Source of the DNA: Spongiactinospora sp. TRM90649
Lineage (GTDB): Bacteria; Actinomycetota; Actinomycetes; Streptosporangiales; Streptosporangiaceae
DNA length: 43,599 bases
Assembly (NCBI RefSeq): GCF_029382225.1
Contig: NZ_JARLTC010000053.1
Location: 1-43,599 of the forward strand
Reading direction: 5' to 3'
Shown: one piece after another, positions 15,551 through 24,338 of the stretch
Numbering within the stretch: the first letter of the stretch is position 1
Layout: every line of letters begins with the position of its first letter
Position numbers and translations under genes: made by a program
The notes under the pieces: model-generated
What the model was told of the DNA's origin: nothing
What the model saw: the letters and a program-made list of their open reading frames with translations, nothing else
Database searches by the model: none

Positions 15551-16906
15551 CTACTCCGCCGGCGCGGTCGCCCGGGTGTGCCGCCGCAGCAGCGCCCGGT
15601 TGACCAGCCACAGCACCAGCCCGATGGCCAGCAGCACGCCCGCGCGGGCGTAGACCTCGACCGGTCGGCCGGTCAGCGGGCTCGCCAGGACCAGCGCCAG
15701 CACCGCCCCGATCACCGGGAGCGCGGTCGGGGCGCGGTAGTGCGAATGCTCCACCTCGTCGCGGCGCAGCACCAGTACGGCCACGTTGACCACGGTGAAC
15801 ACGCACAGCAGCAGGAACGCGGTGGTGTCGCCCAGCCCCTCGATGCCGCCGGTGGAGATCAGCCCGATGGCCAGCAGGGTGGTGAACACGATGCCGATCA
15901 CCGGCGTGCGGCGGCGCGGATCGACCCACGCCAGCCCCTTGGGCACGACCCGCTCGTTGGCCAGGCCGTAGACCAGGCGGGAGGCCATCATCATGTTGAT
16001 CAGCGCGGAGTTGGCCACCGCGAAGATCGCGATGATCGCGAAGGCCTGCGGCGGGAAGCTCAGCCCACCGGCCTTGACCACTTCGAGCAGCGGCCCCGTG
16101 GAGTCCTCCAGCACGCGGAAGTCCACCAGGAGGGACGAGGTGATCGCGACCAGGATGTAGATGGCGCTGGTGATGGCCACGCCGAGGAAGATCGCCCGGG
16201 GGAAGTCGCGCGAGGGGTGCTTGGTCTCCTCGGCCATGTTCACCGAGTCCTCGAAGCCGACGAACGCGAAGAAGGCCAGCGCCGTGCTGCCGAGCAGCGC
16301 GAACAGCAGCCCGCCCGCGTCGCCGGACTCGATCTGGACCAGCCGCTCCGGCTCGCCCATGCCGGTGGCCACCGCGTAGACGCCGATGCCGATGATCACC
16401 AGCAGGCCGGTCAGCTCGACCACGGTGAGCACGATGTTGGTCTTCACCGACTCCGAGACGCCCCGGTAGTTCAGCAGCGCCACGGCGACGATGAAGACGA
16501 TCCCGACGACGACGGCGGGCACGGTGACGAACTCCGCCAGGTAGTCGCCGCCGATCGCCAGCGACGCGGCGCCGGCCGAGGTCAGCCCGGAGCACATCAC
16601 GGTGAACGCCACCATGAAGGTGAAGAACGGGATCTTGAAGGCGCGCTGGGTGTAGAGCGCGGCCCCCGCCGCCTTCGGATACTTCGTCACCAGCTCGACG
16701 TACGACATCGCGGTCAGCAGCGCGATGACGAAGCCGAACAGGAACGGCATCCACAGGGCCCCGCCGATCCGCCCCGCGACGGAGCCGGTGAGCGCGTACA
16801 CGCCGGTGCCCAGGATGTCGCCGACGATGAACAGGATGAGGAGCTTCGGGCCGATGGCCTGTTTGAGGGAGACCTGTCCGGTTTCGGAGGTGGGGGGCGT
16901 CGTCAT
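15551..16906 (-). CDS. APC-family amino acid permease
   Basis: The 451-residue protein has about 12 membrane helices and the amino-acid/polyamine/organocation pattern: VGDILGTGVYALTGSVAG in helix 1, then AMSYVELVTKYPKAAGAALY (the conserved 'YAEL...P..GG.Y' block) and FFAFVGFEDSVNMAEETKHPSRDFPRAI (the 'F..F.GFE......EE..NP' block). These place it with the cationic amino acid/GABA-like permeases. The substrate cannot be named. It lies 43 bp upstream of the hydrolase operon on the same strand; read-through is possible. Confidence 0.93.
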   Translation of the reverse strand: MTTPPTSETGQVSLKQAIGPKLLILFIVGDILGTGVYALTGSVAGRIGGALWMPFLFGFVIALLTAMSYVELVTKYPKAAGAALYTQRAFKIPFFTFMVAFTVMCSGLTSAGAASLAIGGDYLAEFVTVPAVVVGIVFIVAVALLNYRGVSESVKTNIVLTVVELTGLLVIIGIGVYAVATGMGEPERLVQIESGDAGGLLFALLGSTALAFFAFVGFEDSVNMAEETKHPSRDFPRAIFLGVAITSAIYILVAITSSLLVDFRVLEDSTGPLLEVVKAGGLSFPPQAFAIIAIFAVANSALINMMMASRLVYGLANERVVPKGLAWVDPRRRTPVIGIVFTTLLAIGLISTGGIEGLGDTTAFLLLCVFTVVNVAVLVLRRDEVEHSHYRAPTALPVIGAVLALVLASPLTGRPVEVYARAGVLLAIGLVLWLVNRALLRRHTRATAPAE

Positions 16907-17052
16907 GCAGGGCTAGTTCCCATGGTCAACAATCCTGACACGGCCGGTTGTGAAAAGTGTCTTTACGGCAAGTCGTGAGATAGCGCGAAACACTTGTGTT
17001 CATCCGGACATGTGCAAGGTAGACGAGCGAGCCCTCATCGAAAGGTGGCAGT
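16907..17052. promoter_or_regulatory. Divergent intergenic region between permease and sigma factor
   Basis: This 146-bp, AT-richer gap must hold both divergent promoters. A small dyad AACAC-TT-GTGTT (16989-17000) lies about 50 bp upstream of the sigma-factor start. No ECF-type -35 (GGAAC-like) was recognised. Confidence 0.3.
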
Positions 17053-17610
17053 GTGGGCCCACCTGACCGCAAGCAGCGCTTCGAGGAGATCTACCAGGCG
17101 CACTACCCGGACCTGCTCGGCTACGTCCGGCGGCGCACGGACTCCCCGGACGACGCGGCCGACGCGCTCGCCGAGACGTTCGCGACCGCCTGGCGGCGCG
17201 CGGACGACCTCCCCGAGGGGGAGCAGGCCCGCCTCTGGCTGTACGGCGTGGCCCGCCGCGTCCTGGCCAACCAGCGGCGGGGCGAGTCGCGGCGCTCCGC
17301 GCTCGCCGAACGCCTGCGCGCCGAACTCGCCGAATGGGATCGCACCGAGCCCGAGGGGCCCTCCGCGCCGCAGGCCGTACGCGACGCCTTCGCCCGGCTC
17401 GGCGAGGCGGACCGGGAACTACTCTCGCTCGCCGTGTGGGAAGGGCTCACCTCGGGTCAGATCGCCACCGTGCTCGGCTGCTCCGGCGGCGCGGCACGGA
17501 TCCGGCTGCACCGGGCACGCAAACGCCTGGCCGCCGAACTGGCCTGCGCCGGACTCGACCTCGCGCGATACGGGGCGCGCGCCGTGGCACTCGCGAAGGG
17601 GCGCCCATGA
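17053..17610 (+). CDS. Sigma-70 family RNA polymerase sigma factor (ECF-like)
   Basis: The 185-residue protein has region 2 (FEEIYQAHYPDLLGYVRRRT, DAADALAETFATAWRR, about 10-50, with RLWLYGVARRVLANQRR completing region 2.4) and region 4 (AFARLGEADRELLSLAVWEGLTSGQIATVLGCSGGAARIRLHRARKRL, about 112-160), with a short linker: an ECF-type architecture. The GTG at 17053 is preceded by AAAGGTGG. Its stop overlaps the next start as ATGA, indicating that a membrane partner is made together with it. Confidence 0.92.
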   Translation: MGPPDRKQRFEEIYQAHYPDLLGYVRRRTDSPDDAADALAETFATAWRRADDLPEGEQARLWLYGVARRVLANQRRGESRRSALAERLRAELAEWDRTEPEGPSAPQAVRDAFARLGEADRELLSLAVWEGLTSGQIATVLGCSGGAARIRLHRARKRLAAELACAGLDLARYGARAVALAKGRP

Positions 17611-18401
17611 CGACCGACATCGACCGCATGGTCGCCGACCTGGCCCGCGACCCCGGCCCCGGCATGACCCCAGGCGCCCGCGCCCTCCTCGACGAGATCA
17701 CCGCCACAGCCACGCCGGTCGCGGCCCCGGCCCCAACACGACGCCTCAGACTGCCCCGACTCGTGCTGCCGGTCGTGGTCGCGCTCGTTACCGCGCTTGT
17801 GACGTTCGCTGGGGGGCCGTCGCCCGCGCAGGCGTTGGAGATCGAGCGGCAGGGGGCGTTCTTCACGATCACTGTGATCGACGCCTATGCCGATCCCGGG
17901 CAGTACCAGGAGCAGCTCAGCCGGGCGGGGATCCGGCTCGCGATCCAGCTCAAGGCCGCCCCCGTGAGCCGGGTGGGCCAGATCGTGGTGCCGGACGCCA
18001 GGATCTTCCGGGCGACGGGCGTGCCGTCCGGCGCGGACGGCCGGATCACCGCCATCGCCGCCTGGCCCGACTGCGGGCGGGCGGGCTGCCCGATCGGGCT
18101 CCGGGTGCCGGTGGACTACCGGGGCGGCGGCGTCATCCTCCTCGGCCGCCCGGCCAGGCCGGGGGAGCGGTACGAGACGCTCGCGCCGATCGACGACCCG
18201 GGGGAGCCGCTGTTCCGCATGCCGTACGCGCGGCGGAGCGTCAGCGCCGTCGAGGCGATGCTGCGGGAGAAGGGCGTCGTCTTCTTCAGCTACACCACGT
18301 CCCAAGGACCGAAGCCGGACGTCCCCGGCTCCTGGTATGTCCATGCGGGGGTTCTCACCTCCTCGGACACCGCTCTGCTGCGGGTGTCGCGCGCGATCTG
18401 A
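17607..18401 (+). CDS. Single-span membrane protein, probable sigma-factor partner
   Basis: The 264-residue protein starts at an ATG overlapping the sigma-factor stop (ATGA). A cytosolic N-terminus of about 50 residues is followed by one transmembrane helix (about 51-70, LVLPVVVALVTALVTFAGG) and an extracytoplasmic domain of about 190 residues containing a possible disulfide (DCGRAGC). Placement and topology fit an anti-sigma factor, but the zinc-binding HxxxCxxC motif is absent and I do not recognise the extracellular domain. Alternatively it could be an effector protein encoded with the sigma factor. Confidence 0.75.
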   Translation: MTTDIDRMVADLARDPGPGMTPGARALLDEITATATPVAAPAPTRRLRLPRLVLPVVVALVTALVTFAGGPSPAQALEIERQGAFFTITVIDAYADPGQYQEQLSRAGIRLAIQLKAAPVSRVGQIVVPDARIFRATGVPSGADGRITAIAAWPDCGRAGCPIGLRVPVDYRGGGVILLGRPARPGERYETLAPIDDPGEPLFRMPYARRSVSAVEAMLREKGVVFFSYTTSQGPKPDVPGSWYVHAGVLTSSDTALLRVSRAI

Positions 18402-18538
18402 CCCTTTTGGCTCCTTTGGCGTGAGCCTCCTCCAACACCCACCGGCCGCCTGATCGGCCGACCGTGCCCGTGCGCCGGTGGGTCTGTCCGGCATGCCGTC
18501 CGTCGCCGACGCATGCCCTCTTCACGACGGGATCAAGC

Positions 18539-19927
18539 ATGCTCGCAAACACCACCCTGGCTCCACCCATGCCCGGCGCCGGGGAGCGTCCGGCCCCGCT
18601 CGGCGGGCACCTGCTCTTCGCGGTGGTCCTGGGCCTGGCCGCGCTGCTGCGGGTGGTGACCATGCTCGGCTACCGGCCCGCCCAGCTCTACTGGGGCGAC
18701 TCCTTCTCCTACCTCTACCTGGCCGTCCATCCGGAGCCGTCCACGGGGTTCCGGCCGCCGGGATATCCGCTGCTGCTGGCGCTGCTGCGGCCCTTCGAGA
18801 GCGTCGGGGTCGTCGTCGGGGTGCAGCACGCGATGGGCCTGGGCGTCGGGCTGATGATCTACGCCATGCTGCGGCGCGCGTCGCTGCCGGGGTGGGCGGC
18901 GACGCTGCCCGCCGTGCCGGGGCTGTTCGACGCGTCGTTCCTGCGGCTGGAGCACGCCGTGCTCTCGGACATGATGCTGATCTTCCTGGTGGTCGCCGCG
19001 CTGGCGGTCGTCGGCAGGGCCGTCACGTCGCTCTCCACGGGGGCGGGCGTCGCGGCGGGCCTGCTCCTCGCGCTGGCCGGGCTGACGCGCACGGTGGCCG
19101 TGCCGCTGCTCGGCCTCTTCCTCGTGGTGCTCGCGGTACGCCGGGCCGGGTGGCGTCCGCTGGCCGCCATGGCCGTGGCCGGGCTGCTGCCGCTGGCCGC
19201 CTACGCCACCTGGTACCACGCCCATCACGGCCGCTTCGCGCTGAGCGGCTCGGACGGCGTCGCGCTGTGGGCGCGCACCATGACGTTCGCCGACTGCGCC
19301 GTCATCCGCCCTCCGGCCGCAGAGGCGCGCCTCTGCCCCAACGGGACGGTCGTGGACGCCGCCTCGGAGTACGTCTGGGCCCCCGGCTCGGCGATCAACC
19401 TGCTGCCCGGCGGCCGGGACGCCAACAACGACCTGGCCCGCTCCTTCGCGTTGCGGGCCATCGCCGCCCAGCCGCTGGACTACCTGGCGCACGTCGCCCG
19501 CGACACCGCGCTCACCTTCGCCTGGACGCCCGTGCCGCATCCCAAGCGGGTCACCCCCGCCTTCGGATTCGCCAGGGGCGACTGGGCGCTGCCGGATTAC
19601 CCCCTGGTGGAACAGATGCGCCGGGAGTACGACCCGGACCTGCGCGGCCTGCGGTCGGTCGAGCCGTGGGCGTCGTTCCTGATCGCCTACCAGTACCCGG
19701 CCTACCTGCGCGGGCCGTTCATCGGGGTGATCCTGCTACTGGGCGGGGTCGGCGCGGTGATCGCGCGCCGCACCGCGCTCCTGCCCTGGCTGACGGCGCT
19801 GTTCCTGCTGGTCGCCCCGGTCGCCGCGCTGGACTTCGATCACCGCTACGTGCTGCCGGTCATCCCGGTGGCCTGCCTGGCGGCCGGGATGACCGGCGCG
19901 CACCTGCGTCAGCGGCAGAGCGTGTAG
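18539..19927 (+). CDS. Multi-span membrane glycosyltransferase-like protein (GT39/PMT-like)
   Basis: The 462-residue protein has about 10-11 helices and the early loop YWGDSFSYLYLA, where an acidic residue follows the first helix as in dolichol/polyprenol-phosphate-dependent GT-C enzymes; the later SGFRPPGYPLLLALL-type segment (TGFRPPGYPLLLALLRP) is also common in these families. A large loop (about 235-375) is extracytoplasmic, and DFDHRYVLPVIPV near the C-terminus matches the 'RY..P..P' end of such proteins. Donor and acceptor are unknown. Starts further upstream (18464) lack support. The 3' end overlaps the convergent lamin-tail gene by 19 bp. Confidence 0.75.
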   Translation: MLANTTLAPPMPGAGERPAPLGGHLLFAVVLGLAALLRVVTMLGYRPAQLYWGDSFSYLYLAVHPEPSTGFRPPGYPLLLALLRPFESVGVVVGVQHAMGLGVGLMIYAMLRRASLPGWAATLPAVPGLFDASFLRLEHAVLSDMMLIFLVVAALAVVGRAVTSLSTGAGVAAGLLLALAGLTRTVAVPLLGLFLVVLAVRRAGWRPLAAMAVAGLLPLAAYATWYHAHHGRFALSGSDGVALWARTMTFADCAVIRPPAAEARLCPNGTVVDAASEYVWAPGSAINLLPGGRDANNDLARSFALRAIAAQPLDYLAHVARDTALTFAWTPVPHPKRVTPAFGFARGDWALPDYPLVEQMRREYDPDLRGLRSVEPWASFLIAYQYPAYLRGPFIGVILLLGGVGAVIARRTALLPWLTALFLLVAPVAALDFDHRYVLPVIPVACLAAGMTGAHLRQRQSV

Positions 19928-20370
19928 TCGGGGCCGCTTGAGGCGGAGACCCGCCAGGAGCACTGGTCCACCTTGCGGCGTGCGACGTTGTAGAGCGTCG
20001 CGGTGTCCTTGTCGTTGTTCCAGACGTACCAGCGGCGGTTCCAGTAGACGGTCGTCCCGGTGTCGTCGCCCTGGCCGCTGCGGATCACGAGCTGCTTGCC
20101 CGCCTTGAGCGCCACGGGGCCGAACTCGTACTTGAAGCCGTTGGCGTCGCGCAGGATCCAGCCTTCGAGGTTGATCCGCGAGCGCGTGGTGTTCTTGATC
20201 ACGGCGTACTCGCCGTTCAGGCTCTGGTTGCCGCCCCGGTCGGAGCCGGGGCTGTCGAAGTGGACGCGGGTGAACATCACCTTCGGTGCGGCCGTCGCCC
20301 CTGCGGGCGAGACGGGGGCCAGTACGGCGAGCGCGACGACCGCGCAACCTAACGCGACACTGTGACGCAC
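19909..20370 (-). CDS. Secreted lamin-tail-domain protein
   Basis: The 153-residue protein starts at a GTG (20370) with GGAGGG 8 nt upstream. It has a Sec signal peptide (hydrophobic core ALGCAVVALAVLAPV, cleavage near AGATA-A). The mature part is a single lamin-tail/LTD beta-sandwich: QSLNGEYAVIKNTTRSRINLEGWIL, then LKAGKQLVIRSG, WYVWNNDKDTATLYN. Two cysteines near the C-terminus may form a disulfide. LTD proteins are often found secreted, alone or fused to nucleases; no enzymatic domain is present here. Confidence 0.85.
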   Translation of the reverse strand: MRHSVALGCAVVALAVLAPVSPAGATAAPKVMFTRVHFDSPGSDRGGNQSLNGEYAVIKNTTRSRINLEGWILRDANGFKYEFGPVALKAGKQLVIRSGQGDDTGTTVYWNRRWYVWNNDKDTATLYNVARRKVDQCSWRVSASSGPDYTLCR

Positions 20371-20473
20371 GAAAGAATCCCTCCGGAAAACGCTATGAAT
20401 CCCCCGAGTCCAGCGCATTAAAGACGCCCCTTCGCCCCCTCGGGTTGCCCGCCCTTCGCGGATTTTCCGGGAA

Positions 20474-21640
20474 TCAGAACCTCGACGGGGCCACCAGGGC
20501 CGCAGGGGCGGCCAGGATGTGCTCGATGACCTGCGCCGCCGCCCCCAGCGTGGCCGCCTCCGGGCCGAGGCTGGAGACGACCAGGCGGGGCACGGCGTGC
20601 CGGATCCGGGTGAGCGCCTCGGCCGCCGGGGCCGCCAGCCACGGATAGAGCGGGGCGAACACCCCGCCGAGCACGATCGTGCCCGGGTCGAGCAGGTTGA
20701 CCGCCGAGGTGAGCGCGGTGCCCAGGGCCCGGCCCGCGCGCCCGCAGGTGGCCAGGGCCTCGGGGTCGCCCGCCGCCAGGCGGGCGGTCAGCCCGGCGAT
20801 GCCGTCCGCACGGCCCGCCGTCAGGGCGTCCTGCCCCGCGTAGCGCTCCAGGCACCCCTGACCGCCGCAGCGGCAGGACGGCCCGCCAGGATCGACCACG
20901 ACGTGGCCGAGCTCGCCCGCGAACCCCTGCGCGCCCCGGAACAGCCGCCCGCCCGACACCAGGCCCGCGCCGACGCCGATCTCGCCGGAGACGTAGAGGA
21001 AGTCGGGCTCTCCAGAGCCGAACCACAGTTCGCCGAGCGCGGCCTGGTTGGCCTCGTTGTCCACGGCGACCGGCACGTCGAGCCCGAGCGGCCCGGCCGG
21101 GCGCAGGTCGTGCCAGCCCAGGTTGGGGGCGTGGTGCAGCAGGCCGATCGCCGGATCGACCGGCCCCGGGACGGCGAGCGCGGCCCCACCCACCGTCAGC
21201 CCCAGCCCGGCCGCCTCGGCCGTCGCGGCGCGGGCCACCAGGCCGAGCCCGGCGAGGACCTTCTCCGGCTCGGAGTCGCGGTTGTCCACAGCCTGTGTAC
21301 GGCGAACCCGGACCGCGCGGGTGAGGTCCATGACGCATACCGACACGTAGTCGGCGTTGACCTCAAGGCCGAGGGCGGCCACGCGCTCGCCGCTCAGCCG
21401 TACCGCGGTGCCCGGACGCCCCCGCTCGCCGCCCCGCACCGCGCCGGACTCGCGCACCATGCCCGCGTCGAGCAGGTCGGCGACCAGCCTGGACACGGTG
21501 GTCTTGGTGAGGCCGGTGATCTCGGCGAGGGCGGCGCGGGTCAGCGGCCCCCTGCGGCCGACCTCGCGCAGCACCAGGGCGAGGTTCCCGGCCCGCATGG
21601 CGTCGTGCCGGACGGCCGCCCGCCCGTCGTCTTCCGTCAT
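20474..21640 (-). CDS. xylR: ROK-family transcriptional repressor of the xylose genes
   Basis: The 388-residue protein has an N-terminal HTH (about 25-70: PLTRAALAEITGLTKTTVSRLVADLLDAGMV) and a ROK sugar-kinase-like domain with the zinc-binding CRCGGQGCLE and VDNEANQAALGE. The DGTG-like ATP loop of true ROK kinases is replaced by GLEVNADYV, as expected for a regulator. The start at 21640 is chosen for AAGGTGG just upstream. It is divergent from xylose isomerase with a dyad operator between, so repression relieved by xylose is the likely circuit. The symbol is given by context and family. Confidence 0.88.
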   Translation of the reverse strand: MTEDDGRAAVRHDAMRAGNLALVLREVGRRGPLTRAALAEITGLTKTTVSRLVADLLDAGMVRESGAVRGGERGRPGTAVRLSGERVAALGLEVNADYVSVCVMDLTRAVRVRRTQAVDNRDSEPEKVLAGLGLVARAATAEAAGLGLTVGGAALAVPGPVDPAIGLLHHAPNLGWHDLRPAGPLGLDVPVAVDNEANQAALGELWFGSGEPDFLYVSGEIGVGAGLVSGGRLFRGAQGFAGELGHVVVDPGGPSCRCGGQGCLERYAGQDALTAGRADGIAGLTARLAAGDPEALATCGRAGRALGTALTSAVNLLDPGTIVLGGVFAPLYPWLAAPAAEALTRIRHAVPRLVVSSLGPEAATLGAAAQVIEHILAAPAALVAPSRF

Positions 21641-21687
21641 GGTGACCACCTTGGGGCCTTGACCGGGGCGCCGTCCTCGCCGACCAT

Positions 21688-21708
21688 TTAGTCCACAAGA
21701 TAGACTAA
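21688..21708. promoter_or_regulatory. Operator between the ROK repressor and xylose isomerase genes
   Basis: TTAGTC (21688-21693) and GACTAA (21703-21708) form a perfect dyad with a 9-bp centre, in an AT-rich island within the 84-bp divergent gap. ROK repressors of sugar operons bind TTAGT/ACTAA-type dyads. The site would overlap promoter elements of either gene. Confidence 0.75.
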
Positions 21709-21724
21709 TTCAGGGGACGGCTCC

Positions 21725-22876
21725 ATGGACGCCTTCACACCGGCTCCCGAAGATCGCTTCACGTTCGGCCTGTGGACGGTCGGCTGGCAGGCGCGCGACC
21801 CCTTCGGCGACGCCACCCGCCCGCCGCTCGACCCCGTGGAGAGCGTCCACCGCCTGGCCGGACTGGGCGCCTACGGCGTCACCTTCCACGACGACGACCT
21901 GACCGCCGTGCAGCCCGACCGGGGGCGCGCCATCGAGGACTTCCGCAAGGCCCTCGCGGAGACCGGGCTCAAGGTGCCCATGGCGACCACCAACCTGTTC
22001 ACCCACCCGGTCTTCAAGGACGGCGCCTTCACCAGCAACGACCGCGACGTCCGCCGCCACGCGATCCGCAAGGTGATCCGCAACCTCGACCTCGCCGCCG
22101 AACTGGGCGCGACCACCTACGTGTGCTGGGGCGGCCGGGAGGGCGCGGAGTCCGACGCGGCCAAGGACGTCAGGGCCGCGCTCGCCCGCTACAAGGAGGC
22201 CATGGACCTGCTCTGCGGCTACGTCGTGGAGCGCGGCTACGACATCAGGTTCGCCATCGAGCCCAAGCCCAACGAGCCGCGCGGCGACATCCTGCTGCCG
22301 ACCATCGGGCACGCGCTGGCCTTCATCGGCGAGCTGGAGCACCCCGAGCGGGTCGGCCTCAACCCCGAGGTCGGGCACGAGCAGATGGCCGGGCTGAACA
22401 TGGTGCACGGCGTCGCCCAGGCGCTGTGGCACGGCAAGCTGTTCCACATCGACCTGAACGGCCAGCACGGGCCCAGGTACGACCAGGACCTGATCTTCGG
22501 GCACGGCGACGTGCAGAGCGCGTTCTTCCTGGTGGACCTGCTGGAAAGCGGCGGCTACGACGGCCCCAGGCACTTCGACTACAAGCCGCCGAGAACCGAG
22601 GACGCCGCGGACGTCTGGGAGTCGGCCGCCGCCAACATGCGGATGTACCTGATCCTCAAGGAGAGGTCCCGGGCGTACCGTGCCGACCCCGAGGTCCAGG
22701 CGGCGCTGGCCGACGCCCGGGTGGGCGAACTGGCCCGGCCCACCCTCGCCCCCGGCGAGACGCTCGCCGACCTGGCCCGCGACGACTTCGACCCGGACGC
22801 GGCGGCGGCGCGCGGCTACCACTTCACCCGGCTGTCCCGGCTCGCGATGGAGCACCTGCTCGGCGTGCGAGGCTGA
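21725..22876 (+). CDS. xylA: Xylose isomerase
   Basis: The 383-residue TIM-barrel enzyme interconverts D-xylose and D-xylulose. Catalytic and metal residues are all visible: H55 and D58 (TFHDDD), K181 and E179 (AIEPKPNEPRG), E215 and H218 (NPEVGHEQMAG), D243 (FHIDLNGQ), D253 and D255 (RYDQDL). Sequence is close to Streptomyces/Actinoplanes-type (class I) enzymes, for example FGLWTVGWQARDPFGDATR and ATTNLFTHPVFKDGAF, with a slightly shortened loop after D58. GGGGA precedes the ATG. Xylulokinase starts 4 bp after the stop, forming a two-gene catabolic operon. Confidence 0.97.
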   Translation: MDAFTPAPEDRFTFGLWTVGWQARDPFGDATRPPLDPVESVHRLAGLGAYGVTFHDDDLTAVQPDRGRAIEDFRKALAETGLKVPMATTNLFTHPVFKDGAFTSNDRDVRRHAIRKVIRNLDLAAELGATTYVCWGGREGAESDAAKDVRAALARYKEAMDLLCGYVVERGYDIRFAIEPKPNEPRGDILLPTIGHALAFIGELEHPERVGLNPEVGHEQMAGLNMVHGVAQALWHGKLFHIDLNGQHGPRYDQDLIFGHGDVQSAFFLVDLLESGGYDGPRHFDYKPPRTEDAADVWESAAANMRMYLILKERSRAYRADPEVQAALADARVGELARPTLAPGETLADLARDDFDPDAAAARGYHFTRLSRLAMEHLLGVRG

Positions 22877-22880
22877 GCGC

Positions 22881-24272
22881 ATGACCCTGGTCGCGGGGGT
22901 GGACTCCTCCACCCAGAGCTGCAAGGTCGTGATCCGGGACGCCGAGACGGGCGTGCGGGTCAGGGCGGGCCGGGCCGTCCATCCCGAGGGCACGGAGGTG
23001 CACCCGGACGCCTGGTGGGCGGCGCTGACCACGGCGATCGAGCGCGCGGGCGGGCTCGGCGACGTGTCCGCGCTCAGCGTCGCGGCGCAGCAGCACGGCA
23101 TGGTCTGCCTGGACGGCGAGGGGCGGGTGGTACGGCCCGCGCTGCTGTGGAACGACACCCGCTCGGCGGGGGCGGCGGCCGACCTGGTGGCCGAACAGGG
23201 CGGCCCGGCGGCGTGGGCGGAGACGGTCGGCAGCGTGCCACTGGCCGCGTTCACGATCGCCAAGCTGCGCTGGCTCGCCGAGCACGAGCCGGAACACGCC
23301 CGCCGTACGGCGGCGGTCTGCCTGCCGCACGACTGGCTCACCTGGCGCCTCACCGGATCCCGCGACCTCACCACCCTCGTGACCGACCGGGGCGACGCCT
23401 CCGGCACCGGCTACTGGTCCCCCACCACCGCCGCCTACCGCCCCGACCTCCTCCACCTCGCCTTCGGCTCCACCCCCCTCCTCCCCAAGGTCCTTCCCCC
23501 GGCCGCTCACGCGGGCGTGGCGTCGGGGATTCTCCTGGGGGCGGGGACCGGGGACAACATGGCGGCGGCGTTGGGGGTCGGGGCGCGGGTGGGGGATGTA
23601 GTGGTCTCGGTGGGGACGTCGGGGACGGCGTTCGCCGTCGCGGAGGTGCCGAGCCGGGATCCGAGCGGGCTGGTGGCCGGGTTCGCCGACGCCACCGGGC
23701 GGTTCCTCCCGCTGGCCTGCACGCTGAACGCCGCACGCGTGCTCGACGCGGCCGCCGCCATGGCCGGGGTCGATCTCGGCGCGCTGGACGAGCTGGCGCT
23801 CGCCGTCCCCGCCGGGGCGGGCGGCCTGACGCTCGTGCCGTACCTCGAAGGCGAGCGCACCCCCGACCTGCCCGCCGCCACCGGATCCCTGCACGGGCTC
23901 ACCCTGGCCACGGCCACCCCCGCCCATCTGGCCAGAGCGGCCGTGGAGGGCCTGCTCTGCCACCTCGCCGACGCCGTGGACGCGCTCGGCCTGACCCCCG
24001 AGCGGGTGCTGCTGATCGGCGGCGGGGCACGGTCGCGGGCGGTGCGGGAGATCGCGCCCCGCGTCCTCGGGCGCCCCGTGCTCGTCCCCGAGCCCGGCGA
24101 GTACGTCGCGGACGGCGCGGCGCGGCAGGCCGCCTGGGCGCTCGCGGGCACCGCCGAGCCTCCGGTCTGGGAGATCGGCGCCGGAGAGGTCCACGACGGC
24201 GAGCCGGCCCCCGGCGTGCGGGAGAACTACGCCAGGGTTCGGACCCTGGCGTACCCCGGGCTCTCGGGGTAG
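22881..24272 (+). CDS. xylB: Xylulokinase
   Basis: The 463-residue FGGY-family kinase phosphorylates D-xylulose, delivering it to the pentose phosphate pathway. The phosphate-1 loop is VDSSTQSCK (7-15), QQHGMV (70-75) is typical of xylulokinases, the catalytic base is D225 in GTGDNMAAALG, and the C-terminal ATP site has LIGGGARSRAVREIAP. Spacing from xylA is 4 bp. A silent stretch of codon usage change (runs of CCTCC and GGGG around 23420-23600) is compositional only; the frame is intact. Confidence 0.95.
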   Translation: MTLVAGVDSSTQSCKVVIRDAETGVRVRAGRAVHPEGTEVHPDAWWAALTTAIERAGGLGDVSALSVAAQQHGMVCLDGEGRVVRPALLWNDTRSAGAAADLVAEQGGPAAWAETVGSVPLAAFTIAKLRWLAEHEPEHARRTAAVCLPHDWLTWRLTGSRDLTTLVTDRGDASGTGYWSPTTAAYRPDLLHLAFGSTPLLPKVLPPAAHAGVASGILLGAGTGDNMAAALGVGARVGDVVVSVGTSGTAFAVAEVPSRDPSGLVAGFADATGRFLPLACTLNAARVLDAAAAMAGVDLGALDELALAVPAGAGGLTLVPYLEGERTPDLPAATGSLHGLTLATATPAHLARAAVEGLLCHLADAVDALGLTPERVLLIGGGARSRAVREIAPRVLGRPVLVPEPGEYVADGAARQAAWALAGTAEPPVWEIGAGEVHDGEPAPGVRENYARVRTLAYPGLSG

Positions 24273-24338
24273 GGATCAGGGGCGGCTCAGGGCTGCCGCC
24301 GGATGCCGGGGCCGGGCCCCACACGGGATGCTCTTCCC

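Noticed and set aside
13144..16906. Idea that permease, hydrolase, regulator and kinase form one dedicated operon
   Set aside because: A separate leaderless-type promoter before the hydrolase makes a shared transcript with the permease doubtful, so only the last three genes are grouped.
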